The position numbers and the translations under genes are program-made. Source: Cheilinus undulatus (taxonomy: Eukaryota; Chordata; Actinopteri; Labriformes; Labridae). Taken from it: a stretch of 64,000 nt of DNA. Position 1 is the first letter of the stretch. Each line of letters starts with the position of its first letter. Shown in pieces: positions 51,198 through 63,519 of the stretch. The notes under the pieces were generated by a model. The model saw only the letters and a program-made list of their open reading frames with translations, was not told where the DNA came from and did no database searches. Location: the NCBI RefSeq assembly GCF_018320785.1, contig NC_054866.1, positions 37,673,000 through 37,736,999 of the forward strand, given 5' to 3'.

Positions 51198-52787
51198 CAG
51201 CGCCGTGAAAACATATTTGCCCCCTTTCTGATTCCTGATTTTTTTGCATATCACACTATTATGTTTCGGATCATCAAACTAATTTTAATATTTCACAGAG
51301 ACAACCCAAGTAAATAGAAAATGCAGTGTCTGAATGATTGTTAAATTTTTTAAGGGGGGAAAAAAATCCAAACCTATCTGGCCCTGTGTGAAAAAGTAAT
51401 TGCCCCCTGAACCTAATAACTTGTTGTGCCACCCTTGGCAGCAAAAACTGAAATCAAGCATTTGTGATAACTGGTGATGAGTCTTTCTCATCACTGTGGA
51501 GGAATTTTGGCCCACTCTTCTTCGCAGAATTGCTTTAACTCAGCCATACTGGAGGGTTTTCCAGCATGAACTGCCGTTTAAGGTTACACTACTGCATCTC
51601 AATTGGATTGGAGTCCGGACTTTGACTTGGCCACTCCAAAACCTTTTTTTTTTTTCTTTTTTTCTTTTTTTTTTGAGCCATTCTGAGGTGGACTTGCTGA
51701 TATATTCTGGGTCGTTGTCCTGCTGCATAACCTAAGAGCACTTGAGCTTGAGGTCATGAACTGATGGCCGGACGTTCACCTTCAGGATTTTCTGGTAGAC
51801 AGCAGAATTCATTGTTCCATCAATCACAGCAAGTGGTCCAGGTCCTGAAGCAGCAAAGCAGCCCCAGACCATCACACTGACACCACCATGTTTGACTGTT
51901 GGCATGATGTTCTTTATATCAAATGCTGTTATTTTTATGCCAGATGTAACAGGCCACACACCTTTCAAGAATTTCAACTTTTTGTCTCGTCAGTCCACAG
52001 AATATCCAAAAGTCTTGGGGATCATCAAGATGTTTCTTGGAAAATGTGAGACGAGCCTTTGTGTTGTCTTTGTTTTTTGTCAGCAGTGGTTTTGGCCTTG
52101 GAACTCTCCCATGTTGCCATTTTTGCCCAGTGTCTTTCTTATGGTTGAGTCATGAACTCTGACCTTAACTGAGGCCAATGAGGCCTGCAGGTCTTTGGAT
52201 GTCATTCTAGGTTCTCTTGTGACCTCCTGGATGAGTTGTTGTTGCACTCTTGGAGTCATTTTGGTTGTCTGACCACTCCTGGGAAGGTTCACCACTGTTC
52301 CCAGTTTTCTCCATTTGTGGATAATGGCTCTTGCCGTGGTTTGCTGGAGTCCCAAAGCCTTGGAAATGGCTTTGTAACCTTTTCTAGACTGATAGATTTC
52401 AATCACTTAGTTTCCCTTTTGTTCTTGAATTTATTTGGATCGTGGCATGATGCGTTTCTTTTTGGATTTCTTGATTCAACAAATCTGGCAGTAATCAGGC
52501 CCTGGGTGTGGTCATTGAAATTGAACTCAGCTTTCCAAAAACTGTGGTTAATCACAGTTAACTCATGATTTAACAAGGGGGGCAATTACTTTTTCACACA
52601 GGGCCAGATAGGTTTGGACCCCCCCTTAAAAAAATTAAATAATCATTCAGACACTGCATTTTTTTATTTACTTGGGTTGTCTTTGTGAAATATAAAAATT
52701 GGTTTGATGATCCAAAACATTTAAGTGTGATAAATATGCAAAAACATCAGGAATCAGAAAGGGGGCAAACACTTTTTCACGGTACTG
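51198..52787 (-). mobile_element. Full-length but inactive Tc1/mariner element
   Basis: Both ends are present: left CAGCGCCGTGAAAACATATTT with TTGCCCCCTTTCTGATTCCT, and right GGGGGCAAACACTTTTTCAC ending TACTG, each next to TA. The inner inverted repeats CTATCTGGCCCTGTGTGAAA (left) and TTTCACACAGGGCCAGATAG (right) are exact complements. The 1590-bp size is standard for Tc1-like elements. The transposase reads on the minus strand and is broken. Confidence 0.93.
51430..52460 (-). pseudogene. Tc1-like transposase, degraded
   Basis: Cut-and-paste DDE transposase remnant. Readable in order are MPRSK followed by stops, then IEIYQSRKGYKAISKALGLQ with RAIIHKWRKLGTV (helix-turn-helix, 52406-52080), LASVKVRVHDSTIRKTLGKN, KHGGVSVMVWGCFAASGPGP (DDE core, 51977-51732) and MQQDNDPEYISKSTSEWLKK (51728-51540). 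The DND after QQ is the second catalytic-aspartate region. In-frame stops near the start and at least two frameshifts abolish the protein. Confidence 0.9.
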
Positions 52788-52984
52788 TATGCTAAAATGC
52801 TTGATCAAATTGAGAGCCTGTGTGGGTATACTGATAATTTTATACTGCACTTCTATGAAGTTTCATCATGGGTTACATTTCAACTTTCATCTAAGTTCAA
52901 ATCTGAAATTAACAATGGGATACAAACAGCAATGAAAAGATTGTTATGGAGTCCATTTCTGAACATTTTATGGTTGTGAGAAAA

Positions 52985-53440
52985 GCTTAGAAGATCATCA
53001 GTGACTCTTCACACACTCTTTTCCCCGAGTATGAGATGTTGCTGTACCTTCAGGCGGACGTTATTGAGCCTGTATGTGAAGGAATAACTGTTTTCCTTCC
53101 AACATCAGTCACACTGCTGAAAAAGCAAACAGCTAAACCTAAACCCTACTGCTCCAGCCTTGGCACAGTATTGTACTGTGGTTTTCATGTCTTTAGATTC
53201 TTTTAGCCCCTGGTCTTAATTTTGTATGTATTTGAGGTTTACTTTTTTAATTGGTGCATATGATAACCTGTTCTTGTGTATTTTATTTGTATCTGGATGT
53301 GATTTCATGGTTACCCATCTTCTGTTATGTTTATTTTTATTGTTTGTAAGTTGCACACAGCTGTGTTTTCCCCGCACTTTGGTCCAAGGCTAATTTCCCT
53401 GCTGGGGACAGTAAAGTATATCTAATCTAATGTAATAATT
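52985..53440 (+). mobile_element. LINE 3' end (CR1/L2-like), 5'-truncated
   Basis: The + strand reads HTLFPEYEMLLYLQADV and later CEGITVFLPTSVTLLK, a decayed match to the conserved C-terminal block of CR1/L2-type LINEs (HPLYPEYELLPSG...SFVPTSI.LLN). The tail CACTTTGGTCCAAGGCTAAT with TTTCCCTGCTGGGGACAGTA and AAGT is the usual 3'UTR end. It lies about 200 bp beyond the Tc1 element. Confidence 0.65.
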
Positions 53441-56400
53441 AAGTTCCTGCTATTCTTAATAATCCCATTTGAATTACCCTACCTTCCTTACAACGGATTT
53501 ATTGTAAAAATCCTTGAAAACTCAAATCTGCAATTGCCCACAATAGCAATGCAGATTTGGGTTTGAGAAAGATAGATAAATAGATGTGCGTCATTAATTC
53601 CAATCTGGAAAATGAGGGTGTTACAGCAGCCGGTTATCAAACAGGTAAAGCAGCAGAAGAATAAATACAAGGTAAATAGGCACTGAAATAATGAAGAATA
53701 AAAAAGTACAGTAGTATAATAGTGAGCATCTGTAAAAGTAGAAGAAATTAGTTTCAATCCAAAACTGAAATATCTCATTTCAGTTGCTGAATTTATTGAA
53801 ATGATTAATTTGCAACATATGTACAAACAAATAAATAAATAAAACAATACACTCGACTCAGGATTCACAGGGTTCATGACACAATTTCTCACAATTTTCT
53901 GCTTTTCTTAAAGACACGAAATTCATAAACTGATATGATTCACAGCTGTGCGTGAGGCATCGTGTTGGTTGTGCTATTTTTTTCATTCATCAGTCCTCTG
54001 CATCACCTCATTGCTCATCTTGCACTTAGACTCCTATTTTGATAAAAGGTGTCTTTAAAACCTCAGAATCTTCAATTACTCTCACCATGTTTGCCTTTTT
54101 TAAACAAGAGAAGACAAAAGCAGATATAGTCCTCTAAAATTAGAATTTTACAGTACGTATATATTTGTATCAAATCAGTTATCATCCTTTACTATTGCAT
54201 AGCCTTTAAAACATGCGTGCATCCTATAGCTAACATTGGACATGCATGCAAACTGGTAAATGTTTTATAGAAAAAAAGCGTTACTAAGTCTTCGTTCAGG
54301 GACCATTTGAAATGAATAATTTTCTGATGACAGGGCTTCTGCATCCTTTTCTTATTCTGACTCAGACGCCTAAAACACAAATGGTTGCTCATTTCTATTT
54401 GTCACATGCACTACTGCTGTGTTTAGAGCCTGGCAAATGCAAAGCAAAACAAAAGGAGATGTCAGTTAAATCATTCTTTTCCACAAATACAAAGTCTTGA
54501 GAAATGGTCTAATTAGCTGGAAGCACTGGTATTAAAAGCAGGTTTTCTTGTCGTTTTTGTGGCACTCAAACTAAATGTTGCTCTCAGACATGCATTTTTA
54601 CAATTTGAAGCAAATTTCCAGAGGCTTCAGTACAAAGGTTGGTTTAACCTGGCTTAGTTTTGCAGTTTGAGGACGTTCCATTTCTATACCAGTAAGGAAC
54701 ATCGTTTCTATGTCAAAGTCCTAAATTAATCCTATTCTGAAAGCATGGAAAACCCCAAAATATGTAATACTAAGCCATAATTTACATCTTTGTGCAGCAA
54801 CTTGATATATGAGAATTCCTATTCATTTTAGATGCAGATGTGCGCAGAGTATTTTCACCAACAAAGCAACATTTCTGCAAAACTGAAAACCTTTCAGTTC
54901 CTGCTTGTTAGTCAGGTGTCATACTAAGGCACAGATCATTGTTTACACCAGGTTGAAACATGTTTCCCATCATTTTTGCTGTACTCAGGGCCTCAGGAAC
55001 ATTTCACTAAGGCCATCAATGAACTTTTGAACCATGACATGCAATTACAGGCCCTACACCAAAGATTTAATGAGCCTGTTGGTGGCATCAACATCTGCTC
55101 CTTGCCTGACCAGAAAATAAAAGCTCTGCCTCCCTCATAAATCACAGCACATAGAGCTGGAGTGATCTCTCTGCACTCTCTTCAAACAGCTCTGAAGACT
55201 CACCACATCACAGCTTCTACACCCAACCTTGCTTCAGATGTAGGATGTCAAGGCTATATTTGAATAATGTCAGTGCCGTGTAACGGGTTGATTTCAGTGG
55301 TCCACTGTAACCTGCTGCTAGTTAACAGTCAAGGCCTGCTTACAAAAGCAAAGCAGAAAACTCCTCGCTTTCATCTCCTTCCAGCTCCGTCAGCAGGGGA
55401 TGTGGTGGAGTGCGTGAAATAAAGACAGAAGTAGAGATGGAGGATGAAAGGAAAGACGAGAAGAAATGTAAGATATAAGGGGTTAAAACGAGAACAAAGC
55501 AGGGTAGGTAGAGGAAAAGGACAGAAGCTGTGCACAGTACACTGTGCAGTGTACTCGTAGGAGGATGGAGGAGGGAAAGAGATGCCATGCAAGGGTGAGA
55601 AGGGGGATGGGGGGTTATGGTTGGTGTTTTTTTCTCCCTGTGTGTCTGCCATCAGAGGAGTGGACGGAGCAGAACGAGAGTTGTCGGAGCGGTGTGTGCC
55701 AGGGCTGCAGATGGCGTGGCATTGCTGTCATGTGTTCGACTGGCACTCCCTCTACTGTACCACTCGCACTGTACTCTTCTCTCTGTGTTAGCTCGCAGAT
55801 GAGAGAGAGGGAGAGAGATTTGGTAGGATGGGGGAAGGGGTGAGTCAGTAGAAAAGATGCAGTGGGTAAAATGGGGGATGGGGGTTAAACCAAGGGAGCT
55901 CCAACTGGACAGAACTCTTAAATATGAAAGGATTATACAACAGAGTAGGGAGTGAGCGACTGTAAAGGAGAGTGGCAAATGGAGAAGAAGAGGAGAAAAA
56001 TGCTTGCCTCCATGACCTCTACGTAGCAAAGGGACAGTCTTTAGAGTTTTTTATTCACTCTGAGGAGAAAGTTGCCCAGAAATCCAATCCAGACCAAACT
56101 GATTGATATCAGAGCCCTGACAGGCCCCAATGACTCCTGTCACAAGAGTAAATAAGATTCAGTCATCTGTCAGTCGTCTGGAAGAAAAGGAAAGAGAGTG
56201 GACAGGCGAGGACTCAGGGGGAGAGACGGAGAGAGACAGAGAGAAAGAGGACATGAAGGCAGTGGGCAAATATTTTCATTCTGCTTTTTGTCACATCTAT
56301 TTTTAAACAGAAGCTCTGTTTGTGTCCACCAAGTTGGTACAATTTCAGTATTCAACAAAATTAAGCCAGCATAAGAGAAAACTAAACACAGTGATCCCAC

Positions 56401-59340
56401 AAGTATGCAACACTGTGAAGAACAAACAGAGTGTCAAAATAGAAATCAATGCTCACGTCATCAAGCTTAAAAACAATAATAAGCTCCTGGTGATAAGCAG
56501 AACCAATGTTGTTTATTACAGTTCATATTATTTTCAGAAATTATGTGGAAAATGGTTCCATGTGAAGTTTAATCTGTTCAGTGGCACATCTAAAAAGTTT
56601 AGCTAAGTATTGATGCTTTTTTATTCTGTAATATTTGCTTTGCTTTTATGAAGGATGTGTGTCACTTGATTATTTTTGTATGATCTAGACCGAGTGCTTA
56701 AAGAAAAGTTTCTCTCAAAGCTTTTTTTAGCTCTTAGTTGAAAGTCATGGCATCAGCTGAAAGGAAGCTGAAACAGATGCCCTTTTCTGACACCCTCAGA
56801 GAGAGCGAGAGAGAGCGTGTGGAGGCTAGATGGAGAAAAGCAGAATATTCATCCTCTGTAAGCCATCAGTAATGAGAATTTGCTGAAGCTGTATAAGCAT
56901 ATCTAACACCCTGGGCTCCGTGGACACTGCAGAGTAAACCAATTGGCTGTTTATATTTATCCACAGAGCTCCACGCTGATGAAGAACCATGCTGGTCACT
57001 ATCTGAGCTCTCCTCACGCAGCCTGCTTCAGCCTGACACTGAACGCTTCATTACATACTCTGCTGGGGGTTGACATTGAAAATTGTCAGCAGCACTGAAA
57101 TGGAAAGGTTGTGTTGAGCCTGTTCTGCTGATCCAGCGCTGAGGGCAATCCTCGGTGGGACAGGTTTACCAGTACTTTAACAGCAATTTTGTCTTATCTA
57201 TAATTCAATTATAGACAACTTGCTGTGTTGTTAATCTCCTTCAAAAATATATCATATTAACAACGAATCCAATGGCTCCTTGCACGTGAAGTGAGTCAAC
57301 TGTAGTGATGACAATAATCATTGCACTCTTACAACAGATTTCATCTAAAAGGAGCACAGATTGTAACCAAAATACCCAAAGTACAAACTGACACATGTTT
57401 GCATCCATTAATAATCTGCAGATGTTCATCTACAGTAAATAAAGACTGGCAGCCATGGTGCTCCAGCAGGATTTTATTAAATCTCTGCAGAAAACATAAG
57501 GCTGTACTGACAAGAGCAACTGTCAAATCCTAAACTGTCTAACACCATAGGGAAAACATTATGGAAATATTGCATATATGTGTATTCAATGTTGTATTTA
57601 TTCATGGAAGTTCTACAAAAGCTTTTTCCTGCTTCTGTTTTAGTCTTTTGCAACAGTGCTCATGTTTATGAAGATTTTTTATAACCTTTCCTCCTAAATC
57701 AACTCTTTAAAAGTGTTTCTTTATTTGTGAAACAAGAGGATAGAATGAACTTAAAGGGACTGAGAGGACTATTAATCTGGTTATGAAATAGACTGAAATT
57801 AATATTGCTGCTCATTATGAGCTCCAAAAGCAAACAGGATCATAAGCATAAAGCAAGGCTGTTTTTACATATTTTATGCCTGGAACCACTGCCACAAGGT
57901 CAGTGATGGGAAACATGATTGAAACAACTTTTTTTTTTCTACAACAAATATTCTAATTGGATGTGGAATTACGTGAGATTTCAAGTTTTCAAAGACACTA
58001 CCTTCACTCAGCAATCAGCTTACCATCAGCTGATTCAGAGAAGAGATTTATCATTGGTCAGAAGCAGCAACCTGTTAGACGAATTCTGATATGTTCTCCT
58101 TGTGAAACAAGAGAACATGTTGGTATTGTGGAAATCTTAACACCAAAAGATGTCATTAAACAAGACTAGGTATAAACCTAGTATATGGCTGACCGCAACT
58201 GTCTGGGATACCAGCTGAAATGCCTGACTGGCAGAGTGATTTTGTCATTTTTTGTTATTTTTTGAGTCAAATTTATTGTGGCTTCTTCAATGCACATAGC
58301 TACATGCTGTCCTCTCTCTCTCTGTCTCCCCTCTCGATAAAGCTCTTCTCTGTGTACATATGAAACACTACAGAGACGTGTCAGACTTCACTGATAGAGA
58401 CAGACAGTGTCACTGGAGATTAAATGTTTTTTGGCAGAAATAAGTCTTTAATGGTAGTAAGTTTATACTAACAATAAAATACTAACAGTTAATGAGCAGT
58501 TTATTCTAAAATAATAAAACTGCAGCAGGTTTCATGAACATTTCTAATTCTCCTCAGACAGGTGTGTAAGGGTCTTTATATGTGTAAAATTAAGCTGAAT
58601 GTCTGCTTTAGCATTCCTATCCTTTTTTTATCCATTAATTATCAAAAAACAGCACATTTATCATATTCCCTGCAAATGGAAACGTGCCGAATGTTTATGT
58701 AACGTTCTCTTAACAACGCAAATGTGGAGATTTTAACATTTATTTGTTCTCCATAAAAATTTAGTTTTAAGGGAATATTTACCAAATATTTTTTAACATA
58801 GCGCACACCCCTGCCTCACGCTGGTGACACAGACACACACAGCCGGAGCGCACACACACAGCACTGACCTGTGATCCTCCGTGGTCAGAGAGGAGCTTTA
58901 AGAGGAGAAAGTTCTGCTGTTTATCCTCCAGTATTCTGAAACTTTTTCCCTCAACAGATAGAAGCCTGAAGTCTACACTACCAACATGTTAGCATGCGTT
59001 TCAGTGTAGGTGTGTGCATGAGCGTCGCGTTTGTGTGTCATTGTTACCAGAGGAGAGCAGCCGACGCTGCTGTGTTAAAGATGCACGAACAGTCAAAGAG
59101 AAAGAGACGATAGAAGAAAGAGTGACGGGGGACAGGAAAGCATGTTGGAAAAATTAAAAAACAAAGGTTGTACAGGTGTCCCAAATCATGAGTCCAAATC
59201 AAGTACAAGAACAGCGGTCCAGTTTGGAGTAAACAGCAGTGGTCCTACAGCAACATCCAAGCTAACAGCTAATGCTGGACAATGCAGGACAAGCCCACCG
59301 CCATGATCGTAAACCCGTAAACCCATAAACCCATGCAGAA
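53441..59340. other. Long stretch with no supported gene
   Basis: Purine-rich patches occur at about 55340-56030. CA-rich and CpG-containing sequence lies at 58800-59100. Open frames around 55540-55840 and 56320-56610 lack domains and splice sites. The regions 56826-57017 and 57241-57530 look repetitive but the family was not recognised. Confidence 0.4.
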
Positions 59341-60030
59341 ACAGATCGGGAGTAGAGCGATAACATTTTTTTCTGTCACAGAAAGCTTTCAGTGTTGCTC
59401 TCTGCGCTTGTTTGGATGAGACACGATGTCTGGTTCAGACAGAAGTGCGGTTCACTCCCAGCTCATGACAGGCCTGCTAATGGAATCATTAGCTGTATAC
59501 AACAACTAACCCTTTCCCCGTAACTATCACATAGTCATGCCAAAGTGGGGCGACAGAAGAGTGACAATATCGTTTTCTGTCGCAGAAAGCTTTCCGTGTT
59601 GCTCTCAGCACTAACTGTAAAGAAGAAATGTGTTGGTCTGGCTAAGGCCAAGCTAACGTTCGGCTAGCAGCTATCGTATACAAGCACAACAAGTAAACCT
59701 TCCCCCCTTTAACTTTCACACACTCATGCTGAAGCAGTTTGGCAGAAGAGCAAAAACACCCTTTCTGTTACAGAGCTTTTAGTGTTGCTGTCTTTGCTTG
59801 TTTTTTTATCAAGAAATGTCCAGTTTTTACTAAGTGCTGCTGTGACTTAGTCAGAGCTAATCGCTACACGAGCAGCCAGCATACATTAGCATTCACACAA
59901 GAAGTTACCTTTTCCCCCTCAACTATGATGTAATCATGCCAAACCAGAGGTCAGCAGAGGAGTGAAAACATCTTTCCCAACATGAAAAGCTTATATGGTT
60001 GTTTTTTTCTTTGTCATACAGAAATGTGGC
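59341..60030. repeat. Degenerate tandem repeat, unit about 190-212 bp, four copies
   Basis: The module CAGAAGAGNGANAA(C/T)ATC, then TTTCTGTCNCAGAAAGCTTT and (C/A)(G/A)TGTTGCTCT, recurs at about 59348, 59554, 59743 and 59955. Between modules AACTATCACATAGTCATGCC-type sequence also recurs, and GCTAATNGCTA/GCTAGCAGCTA motifs lie in each unit. Spacings are 206, 189 and 212 bp. No coding role is evident. Confidence 0.75.
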
Positions 60031-62299
60031 CTAGTTCTGGTCAAACAGAGGCTAAAGCTATATTTGAGTATTTAGAGCAGTGGAGGCAGCCATTAGAGTG
60101 CTTTCAGCATAAGTTAACCCCGCCCATAGCACAACTCTGTATGTATGGCTGTAGTCAACACAGTGGAGGCAGCCATGACCGACAGCATTCAGTACAAGCA
60201 AACGCTACTCTGTATTGTAAAGCTTATAAATTAGTGTCACTCAGTCAGTTACTTACTTACTTACTCAGACACGGACATTGCCATGTGTAGGGTTGACCTC
60301 AGCGGTCAGCCAAAAACATCGGTGTTGGCATCAGTATCACCAATCAGTTAAATTGTTTTTTTAAACCTCAGTATTCACTCTGATTTTTACAACCAGTACA
60401 TCTCTTGTTTTCACCACCTCAGCTGGTCAGAAATTCATTGATTGTTGGAGTCACCTCTGATTGGTATCGTCCACCCCTTAATGGTCCCTGTACTTTTTTT
60501 TTTTTTTTTTTTTTTGAAGCTGTGACTACTTTTTAAAGACAACAGCCTGCCAACATAAGGCTATATCATTTCTGTAAATTAAGAAAGCTCATGCTTCAGC
60601 CATTAAATTTCTCCAAGTACTCATAAGAAAGGTTTACTACCTTGCAAATAACGGCTGACTCTATAAGAGTCTGAGCCAAACCATTTGGCACTTTCTCTGT
60701 TGACCTCTTCAGAGACCCTCTCATTCGTCTTATAACCAGTTTAATGCACAGAGCATGTTTCTCACAGCTATACTGCAGACAAATGATCAAAAAACACAGT
60801 ATGTATAATATCTAGCTTATTTTTCTTTGTGAATTTTCCAGTTCCCGTTTTGTAAGATATGATTGAAAAAGTTAACAGACAAACAGCAGCAAAGCTGAAG
60901 GCAAAAATCTGCTCAGTGTCCAAAGATGACATTACCAATCAGATTAAAACTCAACCAAGGGCACAACAAAATTATGTCTATGTCAAGGAGTTCAACAACG
61001 GATATAACCTCAATAAAAGTGTCTTATTAAACTGCACTTATCTGCTATTTGAGTGCCTGTTTTTTCTCACAAGACAAAAAAAATGACCAAGAAAGTCCTG
61101 GAGCCTTCCTGGCCTTCAGACACAAAAGGATCTGAAAAAGAATACAAGCTGTAATGAGTTGATATCAAGTCAAAAGTGCCAAAGCAGCTCTTCATTCACT
61201 TTGGTGGCATCAAGAAACCCCCCAACGGCCCCTCACCATGAGTACCACGGACTTATAGTACAGCTTAAGTCCTGGATACAGCGATGTGCAATGGAGAGCA
61301 TTAAATGATTTCATCTCTGGTGAAGTCATAGAGATGATAGTTTCCTCACTTTTATAAATATTTAAGGAGATGAGCATTAATCCTGAGTCAGCGACTATTT
61401 TAGGAGAGCAGTACAATGAACGAGGGAGTAAGGTAGAAGATGAAACACGAGACGTGTAGTAAGTTGACAACTGGAGTGAGAGACTAATGTCCTGTCCTGA
61501 CTGTACGAATTAAATTAAAAACCTGCCCCCCTCCCCCATACCAACAACCCACCCAACAGATAGTACAACTAACGGTAAGGGGGGTGGAGCAGATCCTGTA
61601 AGAAAGCTCTATCCGCCCTTTACTTCCTGTGACCTCAAAGAACTTAATCTAGCTACTTTATCTCCCTCCACTCCCAGGACCAGTGGTTCACTGTGGGTAA
61701 TCCATGCAAATATGTTTAATGTACCATCAGTGTTCATGCATGACAGCCTGGGGGTCAACATAGCAACAAGATGGTATTTGGAAGGAGGCAGAAAAAAATG
61801 GTTATGTTTTAAAATGTGTTGACATTTTAGGAAATATTCTTATTCTGTCTTAAGAATGGTTGGATTGGAGAGTTGATCCCACTTCTTACATGCTTGTCTG
61901 CTGAATATTAAGCTACATAATAGACAGATTGACAGTTTATTAACCTCACGGTCACATTATTCAAAAATGAAACAAACACAAATACAGTGCTCTATTGTCA
62001 GTATGTGGTGTAAGTGAACAATCCAAAAATCCTTTTCCAACCTAAAATTAGCATCAGAATGGGGTAATAATACCCTGTTAATAATAACATACATCAATTA
62101 GTTAATCATGACAGTGTTGTTTGTAAATTTTTCTCTAAATCTGTAGGTAGAATATGTCATTTGAACATCATTGTCAGAAATGGTGACTGTGCTTAATAAC
62201 TCATAGATTTGTTGCCCATGATCTTTCTACTAATAGAGGTTTGCAGGGAGTTGTACTTCTGCTTCCACTATTTAGATTAGTTAGTACATCATTACAATT
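60031..62299. other. Intronic/intergenic, no gene seen
   Basis: A T run of about 22 lies near 60492-60514 and could be the tail of a minus-strand retroposon. The open frame 60859-61086 (75 codons) has no recognised domain. Confidence 0.4.
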
Positions 62300-62720
62300 A
62301 ACCTTGCAAAGCCAGATTCCATGCCTGTCATCAGATCCATTTTGCAAAGCTTCAATCTGAAATGGTTGTTCCCAGTCAGAGAATGAATGGACCGGTAGTG
62401 ATCATTTGAGGAGAATGAGGCAGTAGCTACTGACATGGTTTAGTTGTACAGTAAACAAAGACTGCCAGTGAAGCAGGATGCAGCTGTAGCTTATCTTGAT
62501 AGAAAATATGTTTTTGCACTTCTTCCAACTGGCTTAGACAAGAGTTTGATTTACCAACTGAGCTTATGTTATGTAGGTTGCTCCTTAGAGTCGTCATACC
62601 TCCTAATTCATTTTAGTGTTGAGCTTTATGAATGTCACAGACAGGAAGTTCATAAAGTCACCTTTTTTTTTTAAAGGTTCTGCCTTTCCCAAACACTGTA
62701 TAACTTGTTGCATAGATGAA
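62300..62720 (+). mobile_element. DNA element with helicase-ORF remnant, copy 3, keeping a Walker A-like box
   Basis: Begins AACCTTGCAAAGCCAG and carries TCCATTTTGCAAAGCTTCAA as in copy 2. The right side matches the GGTTCTGCCTTTCCCAAACACTG block shared by copies 1 and 2. The interior differs: it encodes LPVKQDAAVAYLDRKYVFAL followed by LPTGLDKSLIYQLS, a decayed Q-motif and Walker A of a RecQ-like helicase (LPTGxGKS, with G changed to D). The element is degraded at its right end. Confidence 0.65.
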
Positions 62721-63012
62721 TCTATAGTATATATATCCCATTCAATAGTTAGGTTAAACAGCCTAGCATGTCAGGCTACATTACAGAGTCACAAAATAGT
62801 AACATTTGATGGCCAATAAATTTATTTTCACAAACATCTGTAAAATGAATGTGACTAATATTAATTTAATTACATATTTTTGACCCACAACTATACATTT
62901 ATATGATTTGAGCTTTTGCCGTCACAGGACCTGATGTGCCACAACAGGGCAGCCAGAGTCAAACTCAACACATGTCTACACACATGTGTTGCTTTGCAGC
63001 TAAGGTCAAACT
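62721..63012. other. Intronic/intergenic, no gene seen
   Basis: Nothing recognised. Confidence 0.4.
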
Positions 63013-63028
63013 CAACAGCATTTCTTTT

Positions 63029-63221
63029 TTGTTTTTTTGTTTTTTAAGATTTATTTTTGGGCATTTTAGTGCCTTTATTAGATAGAGGAGGACAGTGGAT
63101 AGAATCGGAAACAGGGTCAAGAGTGGGGGAGAGACATGCGGTAAAGGGCCTCAGGCCAAATTAGAACCTGGGCCGCCCGCGTACATGGGAAGCGCCTTTA
63201 ACCACTAGGCCACCTGCTCCC
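63029..63221 (-). mobile_element. tRNA-derived SINE with perfect 16-bp target duplication
   Basis: Read on the minus strand it starts GGGAGCAGGTGGCCTAGTGG, with an A box (TGGCCTAGTGG) and a B box (AGGTTCTAATT). It continues through CCCTTTACCGCATGTCTCTC to CTAATAAAGGCACTAAAATG and an A-rich tail. The flanks CAACAGCATTTCTTTT at 63013-63028 and 63222-63237 are identical, proving retroposition and suggesting a fairly recent insertion. Confidence 0.9.
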
Positions 63222-63519
63222 CAACAGCATTTCTTTTGTCTGGGCCTTTCCATACCTGGTAATGTGCCTGGAGATTGCTGGCAGTCTTCAGCCCTTGGGA
63301 CATCTACAGCACAACCAGGGGCTCTTGGCAACCCTACCCAGACTGTAGTCTAAGCCATACCTGCTTGCCACGTCCACCTCTTACTCCACCTTAGAGGTCT
63401 GGACTTTGTTATATTTTCACAGACTTTTCTATGCCCCATGCGAGGACATCCAGAGCATAACCTGGGTTGTGTCAATCCCCCTTCCCAGGTTACTCACCAC
63501 ATCAATGCCTCACTTAGAC

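Noticed and set aside
55340-56029. Cluster of overlapping ORFs on both strands
   Set aside because: Purine-rich low-complexity sequence explains the open frames; no domain or splice structure was seen.
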